This document shows positions 44,032-48,013 of a stretch of DNA of 48,013 bases, piece by piece. A program made the translations under genes and the position numbers. Each line of letters begins with the position of its first letter. The first letter of the stretch is position 1. Location: NCBI GenBank assembly GCA_030655215.1, contig JAURVZ010000057.1, positions 1 to 48,013 of the forward strand. The letters run 5' to 3'. The notes beneath the pieces were generated by a model that saw nothing but the letters and a program-made list of their open reading frames with translations, did not search any database and was not told the DNA's origin. Origin of the DNA: Pseudolabrys sp. (GTDB taxonomy: Bacteria; Pseudomonadota; Alphaproteobacteria; Rhizobiales; Xanthobacteraceae).

Positions 44032-45822
44032 ATGAGCGAACCCGCGAGCCCTGCTGGTCCTGGTTCCGCCGCCGATATGCCGGCCGGCGGCTACCGCGTG
44101 CTCGCGCGCAAATATCGCCCGTCGAGCTTCGAGGACCTGATCGGCCAGGAGGCCATGGTCCGCACCATTTCCAATGCCTTCGAATCCGGCCGCATTCCGC
44201 AAGCCTGGATCCTGACCGGCGTCCGCGGCGTCGGCAAGACCACGACCGCCCGCATCCTTGCCCGCGCGCTGAATTACGAACTGCCGGACGGCTCGATCAA
44301 AGGCCCGACCATCCACATGCCGGAAATGGGCGTGCAGGATCAGGCGATCATCGACAGCCGCCATATCGACGTCCTGGAAATGGACGCCGCCTCGCATAAC
44401 TCGGTCGATGACGTGCGCCAGATCAATGACGCGGTGCGCTATGCGCCCGTGTCGGCGCGCTACAAGGTCTACATCCTCGACGAAGTGCACATGCTGTCGG
44501 GTGCTGCCTTCAACGCGCTGCTCAAGACGCTGGAAGAGCCGCCGCCGCACGCCAAGTTTATTTTCGCGACGACGGAAATCCGCAAAGTGCCGGTGACGGT
44601 GCTGTCGCGCTGCCAGCGCTTCGACCTGCGCCGCATTGATGCGTCAGTGATGGTCGAGCATCTGGCGAAGATCGCCGCCAAGGAAAACATCGAAGCCGAG
44701 CCGGGCGCTCTGGCGTTGATCGCCCGCGCTGCCGAAGGTTCTGTGCGCGACGCGCTGTCTTTGTTCGATCAGGGCATTGCGCACGCCGCCGGCCCGGTGC
44801 GCGCCGAAGACGTGCGGCAGATGCTCGGCCTCGCCGACCGCGTCCGCATTGTCGATCTGTTCGAAGCCTTGATGAAGGGCGACATTGCCGGCGCATTGTC
44901 GGAACTGCGCGCGCAATATGATATCGGCGCCGATCCGTCCGTCGTGCTGAGCGATCTCGCCGAATTCACGCATTTCGTCACCCGCGTCAAGGTCGTGCCG
45001 AATGTCGCCGACGACGTGTCGCTGTCGGAAGCCGAGCGCGTGCGCGGCCGCGCCTTCGCCACGCAGCTGTCGATGCGGGTTCTGTCGCGCTGCTGGCAGA
45101 TGCTGCTGAAGGGCATTGGCGAAGTGCAGGCCTCTGGCCGTCCCGTCGCCGCCGCTGAGATGGTGTTGGTACGCATCGCTTACGCCGCCGATTTGCCAAG
45201 CCCGGATGAAGTGATCAAGTCGCTCGGCGATGGCGGCAATGCACAGGTCGCGCGCGCGCCGTCCAATGGCGGCGGCAATGGCGCATCTTCGGGCCCGAGC
45301 GCGTCGCAAGGCTTCGCACCGCGCGTCGCGGCGCGGTCGTCCGGTTCGGCGTCACCGCGCCCGTCCGATGAGCCGGTGGCGCAACTCGGCACCGCGGAAG
45401 CGGCGCCGACACTGACGCTCGGTTCGTTCGAGGCGCTGATCGCGCTTGCCGCCGACAAACGCGACATCACCACCAAGATGGCGCTCGAGCGCGACGTGCG
45501 TCTGGTACGCTTTGAAGACGGTCAGTTGGAAATTGCGCTGACACCGGCCGCGCCGAAAACATTCGTACACGATCTGCAACGCAAGCTGACGACATGGACC
45601 GGCAAGCGCTGGGTCGTCGTCGTGTCGCGCGAGCAGGGCGCGCCGACCATGCGCGCGCAGGCTGATGACCGCGACGCCGAATTGCGCGTGCAGGTGATGG
45701 AAGATCCGCTGGTGAAAGCGGTGCTGGCAAAATTCCCCGGCGCAACGGTCGGCGAAATCACGCGCCGCGCTGACGACGGCGGTGCGGACGCGCTTGCCGC
45801 AGTAGAAGAGAATGAGGACTGA
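44032..45822 (+). CDS. dnaX: DNA polymerase III subunits gamma/tau
   Basis: The clamp-loader ATPase of the replisome, 596 residues. Walker A GVRGVGKTT is at 63-71, DEVHMLS at 150-156, sensor 1 FIFATTE near 178, and the RCQRFDLRR region near 195. Domain III follows, then a low-complexity linker (about 405-455) and a C-terminal domain. The four zinc-binding cysteines expected around residues 80-110 are all absent, replaced by ALNYELPDGSIKGPTIHMPE. Related Rhizobiales proteins also lack most of them. No slippery A-run for a programmed frameshift was seen, so a short gamma form is not predicted. A strong hairpin lies in its leader; ybaB follows after 2 nt. Confidence 0.95.
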   Translation: MSEPASPAGPGSAADMPAGGYRVLARKYRPSSFEDLIGQEAMVRTISNAFESGRIPQAWILTGVRGVGKTTTARILARALNYELPDGSIKGPTIHMPEMGVQDQAIIDSRHIDVLEMDAASHNSVDDVRQINDAVRYAPVSARYKVYILDEVHMLSGAAFNALLKTLEEPPPHAKFIFATTEIRKVPVTVLSRCQRFDLRRIDASVMVEHLAKIAAKENIEAEPGALALIARAAEGSVRDALSLFDQGIAHAAGPVRAEDVRQMLGLADRVRIVDLFEALMKGDIAGALSELRAQYDIGADPSVVLSDLAEFTHFVTRVKVVPNVADDVSLSEAERVRGRAFATQLSMRVLSRCWQMLLKGIGEVQASGRPVAAAEMVLVRIAYAADLPSPDEVIKSLGDGGNAQVARAPSNGGGNGASSGPSASQGFAPRVAARSSGSASPRPSDEPVAQLGTAEAAPTLTLGSFEALIALAADKRDITTKMALERDVRLVRFEDGQLEIALTPAAPKTFVHDLQRKLTTWTGKRWVVVVSREQGAPTMRAQADDRDAELRVQVMEDPLVKAVLAKFPGATVGEITRRADDGGADALAAVEENED

Positions 45823-45824
45823 TC

Positions 45825-46139
45825 ATGGATTTTCTCGGCATGATGAAGCAGGCGTCGCAGCTGCAATCGAAAATGCAGGCGATGCAGGCCGAACTCGACA
45901 GCATCACCGTTGACGGCACTGCCGGCGGCGGCATGGTGACGGTGACGCTTTCGGCCAAGGGCGATCTAAAGTCGGTCAAGCTCGACGAGTCACTGATCAA
46001 GCCCGGCGAGAAGGACATCATCGAGGACCTCATCGTCACCGCGCATGCCGATGCGCGCCGCAAGGCGGAAGCCGTGATGGCCGAGAAGATGAAGGCCGTC
46101 ACCGGCGGCCTGCCGCTGCCGCCCGGTCTGTTGGGTTAA
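45825..46139 (+). CDS. ybaB: nucleoid-associated protein YbaB/EbfC
   Basis: A 104-residue small DNA-binding dimer, the family's usual size. The N-terminal coiled coil ([21 protein letters not shown]) and the core [20 protein letters not shown], plus the C-terminal Gly/Pro tail [11 protein letters not shown], are diagnostic. It sits between dnaX and recR as in most bacteria. It starts 2 nt after dnaX; GAGG upstream, inside the end of dnaX, is its ribosome site. Confidence 0.96.
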   Translation: MDFLGMMKQASQLQSKMQAMQAELDSITVDGTAGGGMVTVTLSAKGDLKSVKLDESLIKPGEKDIIEDLIVTAHADARRKAEAVMAEKMKAVTGGLPLPPGLLG

Positions 46140-46147
46140 GCGCCTCG

Positions 46148-46753
46148 ATGGCCACCGCGGTTGCCGGTCCCGAGATTGAAAAGCTGATCCAGCTGCTGGC
46201 CAAGTTGCCGGGTCTCGGCCCGCGTTCGGCGCGCCGCGCGGCGCTGCATCTGATCAAGAAGCGCGAGCTGCTGATGGCGCCGCTGACCGCCGCGCTGCAG
46301 ACCGCGATCGACAAGATCGTCGTCTGCAAGACCTGCGGCAATATCGATACGCACGATCCGTGCACGGTGTGCACCGACATGCGCCGCGATCCGTCGATTC
46401 TCGTCGTCGTCGCCGATGTTGCCGACCTTTGGGCGCTGGAGCGCGCCACTGCCGTCAATGGCCGCTATCATGTTCTCGGCGGCACGCTGTCGCCGCTCGA
46501 TGGCGTCGGGCCGAGCGATCTGTCGATCGACGCCTTGATCGGCCGCGCGCATGACTCGCAGGTCAAGGAACTGATCCTGGCGCTGAATGCCACGGTCGAT
46601 GGACAAACCACGGCGCATTACATCACCGAGCTGGTCCAGGAAGCCGGCGTCAAGGTCACGCGCCTGGCGCATGGCGTGCCGGTCGGTGGTGAGCTGGATT
46701 ATCTCGACGAAGGCACTTTATCGGCAGCCATGAAGCAGAGGACTCTGTTTTGA
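46148..46753 (+). CDS. recR: recombination mediator RecR
   Basis: It works with RecO (and RecF) to load RecA at gaps in damaged DNA. The 201 residues are the normal length. The helix-hairpin-helix [16 protein letters not shown] (20-35), the zinc finger Cys60, Cys63, Cys72, Cys75 (CKTC...CTVC), and the Toprim domain ([34 protein letters not shown]) are present in order. It starts 8 nt after ybaB and its stop overlaps the next start by one base. Confidence 0.96.
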   Translation: MATAVAGPEIEKLIQLLAKLPGLGPRSARRAALHLIKKRELLMAPLTAALQTAIDKIVVCKTCGNIDTHDPCTVCTDMRRDPSILVVVADVADLWALERATAVNGRYHVLGGTLSPLDGVGPSDLSIDALIGRAHDSQVKELILALNATVDGQTTAHYITELVQEAGVKVTRLAHGVPVGGELDYLDEGTLSAAMKQRTLF

Positions 46754-47142
46754 TGATACGCATCGGCTTTGGCATTCTAACTGCGGCCTTCCTCATCACC
46801 GGCGCGCAAGCGCAAGAGAAGAAAGAAGAGAAGCAGGAGCTTCTCAAGCACGGCGATGTCATCAGCGGCCAGGTGAAGGCCGTGCAGCGCAACGGTGAGC
46901 CGGTCTATCAGATCGTCAGCGATGCGCCGAAACCGTTCGCGCATAAGGACTCGTGCAAGGCCGCAGCGCCGAAGATTTTCCACCTTGCCGAGACCGACAA
47001 CAAGGCCAAGACCATCCGGCTGAAGCGGTCGGTTGGTCAGAAGGTCGAGATCGTTGCTGACGACTTCACCTGCACGGTGCCGCACACTGGCGACGCCATC
47101 GCTACCAAGTGGCGCTTTACCGGGCCGCTGCCAAAAAACTAA
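46753..47142 (+). CDS. small secreted protein of unknown function
   Basis: A 129-residue protein with a clear Sec signal (IGFGILTAAFLITGAQAQ, cleavage near residue 20), then a Lys/Glu-rich stretch (EKKEEKQELLKHG). A compact domain follows with two Cys (DSCKAAAPKIF and FTCTVPHTG) that could form one disulfide. The sequence ends KWRFTGPLPKN. I do not recognise a family. It begins in a TGATG overlap with recR and so should be cotranscribed with dnaX-ybaB-recR. A periplasmic protein in a DNA-repair operon is functionally unexplained. Its end overlaps the convergent permease gene by 4 nt. Confidence 0.75.
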   Translation: MIRIGFGILTAAFLITGAQAQEKKEEKQELLKHGDVISGQVKAVQRNGEPVYQIVSDAPKPFAHKDSCKAAAPKIFHLAETDNKAKTIRLKRSVGQKVEIVADDFTCTVPHTGDAIATKWRFTGPLPKN

Positions 47143-48013
47143 CTTGGTTTTACGTCGAGCGCCTTGAAGTGGCCGCGCATCTGCAGCCACCACAGCAGGA
47201 TGAGGCTCGGCAGGCCGACGGCTGAACTCACCACAAAGAACAGCGGCCAGCCGATGCCTTCGGCGAGATAGCCGGCGGTCGCCGACAGGTACGTGCGGCC
47301 GAAGGCGGCGAGTGCAGTGAGCAGCGCATATTGCGTCGCCGTGTGCAGCGGCGAGCGGCACAGCGACGACAAATAAGCGACGAAGATCACGGTGCCGATG
47401 GCGCCGGTGAAGCTCTCGACCGTGATCGACACCGCCAGCGCCCAGATATTGAGGCCCATATAAGCCTGCCAGACAAAGACAAGGTTCGAGCCGATTTGCA
47501 GGAAGGCGCCGATCCATAGCGCGGTGGCGAGCGGCACCGCGCGCGCGACAAGCCCGCCGGCGAAGCCGCCGATCAAGGTTGCGCCGAGACCGAGTCCTTT
47601 GACGATGTTGGCATAGTCAGTGCGGGTGAAGCCGAGATCGATGACGAAGGGCGCCGTCATCGTGCCGGCGAAAGCGTCGCATAATTTGTAGAGGATGACG
47701 AAGATCAGCACGGCAATCGCGGCATCGCGGCTGAGGAATTCCGCGAAGGCCGCAATAGCTGCGGTGAAGACGCGCTTGACCGGGCTCTCGCCGGCATGCG
47801 CCGCGCTTTCCGCGACAACGGCCTGCGAGCGCGTTGGCTCCTTGGCAAACAAGGTCGCCAGCATGCCGATGCCGACCATCGCCGCCATCACCGCGTAGCC
47901 AAGCGACCAGGCGGCATCCTTGCCGGTGCCGAGCAGTTCAAAGCCGCTGACGACATACAGTGCGCCGGCGGTCGAGATCAGCATGCCGATGCGATAGGCG
48001 GCGACATAGGCGG
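47139..48013 (-). CDS. ampG: AmpG-type muropeptide permease, C-terminal part (runs off right edge)
   Basis: A major-facilitator membrane protein; the window holds about 291 C-terminal residues and the frame continues past 48013. Reading from the edge, YVAAYRIGMLISTAGALYVV resembles the middle of AmpG. YKLCDAFAGTMTAPFVIDLGFTRTDYANIVKG is the strongest AmpG-like block, followed by about six membrane segments and AFGRTYLSATAGYLAEGIGWP. AmpG imports anhydro-muropeptides for cell-wall recycling. A different MFS member is possible until the N-terminal half is seen. A role alongside the NlpC/P60 peptidase in the same window is conceivable (inference). Confidence 0.82.
   Translation of the reverse strand, partial: AYVAAYRIGMLISTAGALYVVSGFELLGTGKDAAWSLGYAVMAAMVGIGMLATLFAKEPTRSQAVVAESAAHAGESPVKRVFTAAIAAFAEFLSRDAAIAVLIFVILYKLCDAFAGTMTAPFVIDLGFTRTDYANIVKGLGLGATLIGGFAGGLVARAVPLATALWIGAFLQIGSNLVFVWQAYMGLNIWALAVSITVESFTGAIGTVIFVAYLSSLCRSPLHTATQYALLTALAAFGRTYLSATAGYLAEGIGWPLFFVVSSAVGLPSLILLWWLQMRGHFKALDVKPS

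Noticed and set aside
44032..45822. Programmed frameshift in dnaX producing gamma
   Set aside because: No A-rich slippery heptamer with a following hairpin was seen in the expected middle region.
1..48013. CRISPR array, defence island, prophage or integrative element
   Set aside because: No regularly spaced repeats, no integrase or transposase, and no tRNA attachment site; base composition is uniform apart from the pilin upstream region.

Overview
The window is about 48 kb of GC-rich chromosome from an alphaproteobacterium. It is most likely a member of the Hyphomicrobiales (Rhizobiales), in the Bradyrhizobium/Xanthobacteraceae neighbourhood. This placement is inferred from the small SRP RNA-dnaX-ybaB-recR block, the YejA-YejA-YejB-YejE-YejF transporter, the cpa/tad pilus locus, a membrane-anchored CycM-type cytochrome c, and intergenic palindromic repeats of the kind common in that group. 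Almost all the DNA is coding, in short operons on both strands. No tRNA, rRNA, CRISPR array, phage or classical insertion sequence was seen.

Left part (1-14.4 kb), housekeeping and envelope: the left edge carries the 5'-nuclease part of polA. It is interrupted at the domain junction by a palindromic repeat and the start of a DUF559-type endonuclease-like reading frame. Then come a membrane acyltransferase, UDP-glucose dehydrogenase overlapping the helicase hrpB, a retropepsin-like membrane protease, phosphomannomutase/phosphoglucomutase, an orphan flavin monooxygenase, a PAS chemoreceptor, a short-chain dehydrogenase, kdsB-pheA, and a divergent cytochrome c with a clear terminator.

Middle part (14.4-27.7 kb), peptide uptake and cell wall: two tandem oligopeptide-binding proteins with twin-arginine-like signals precede permeases YejB and YejE and the double ATPase YejF. 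A periplasmic DsbA-like oxidoreductase overlaps the end of yejF. Convergent to it are an NlpC/P60 peptidase and a BKACE (DUF849) enzyme, then an M17 aminopeptidase and a soluble double-PAS chemoreceptor.

Tad pilus region (27.8-40.7 kb): tadD is divergent from the chemoreceptor. tadC, tadB, cpaF, cpaE, cpaD, cpaC, cpaB, cpaA and the Flp pilin run on the minus strand. A terminator between the pilin and cpaA would let the pilin be made in excess. On the plus strand follow a sterol-desaturase-family hydroxylase, a secreted stand-alone pilus N-terminal-domain protein and two TadE-like pseudopilins. Several one-mismatch matches to the CtrA box lie upstream of pilus and chemoreceptor genes.

Right part (40.7-48 kb): an Lrp/AsnC regulator with a readable promoter and repeated operator-like boxes, a PfkB-type kinase coupled to nudC, a HIT protein, the SRP RNA gene ffs with its own promoter, a strong hairpin before dnaX, then dnaX-ybaB-recR, a small secreted protein, and the C-terminal part of an AmpG-type permease running off the right edge.

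The best candidate for something under-described is the split polA with its embedded palindrome/DUF559 element. Other leads are the yejF-dsbA coupling, the stand-alone pilus domain protein and the possible CtrA wiring. I did not find a clearly new multi-gene system. All gene names rest on motif reading by eye; no database search was run.
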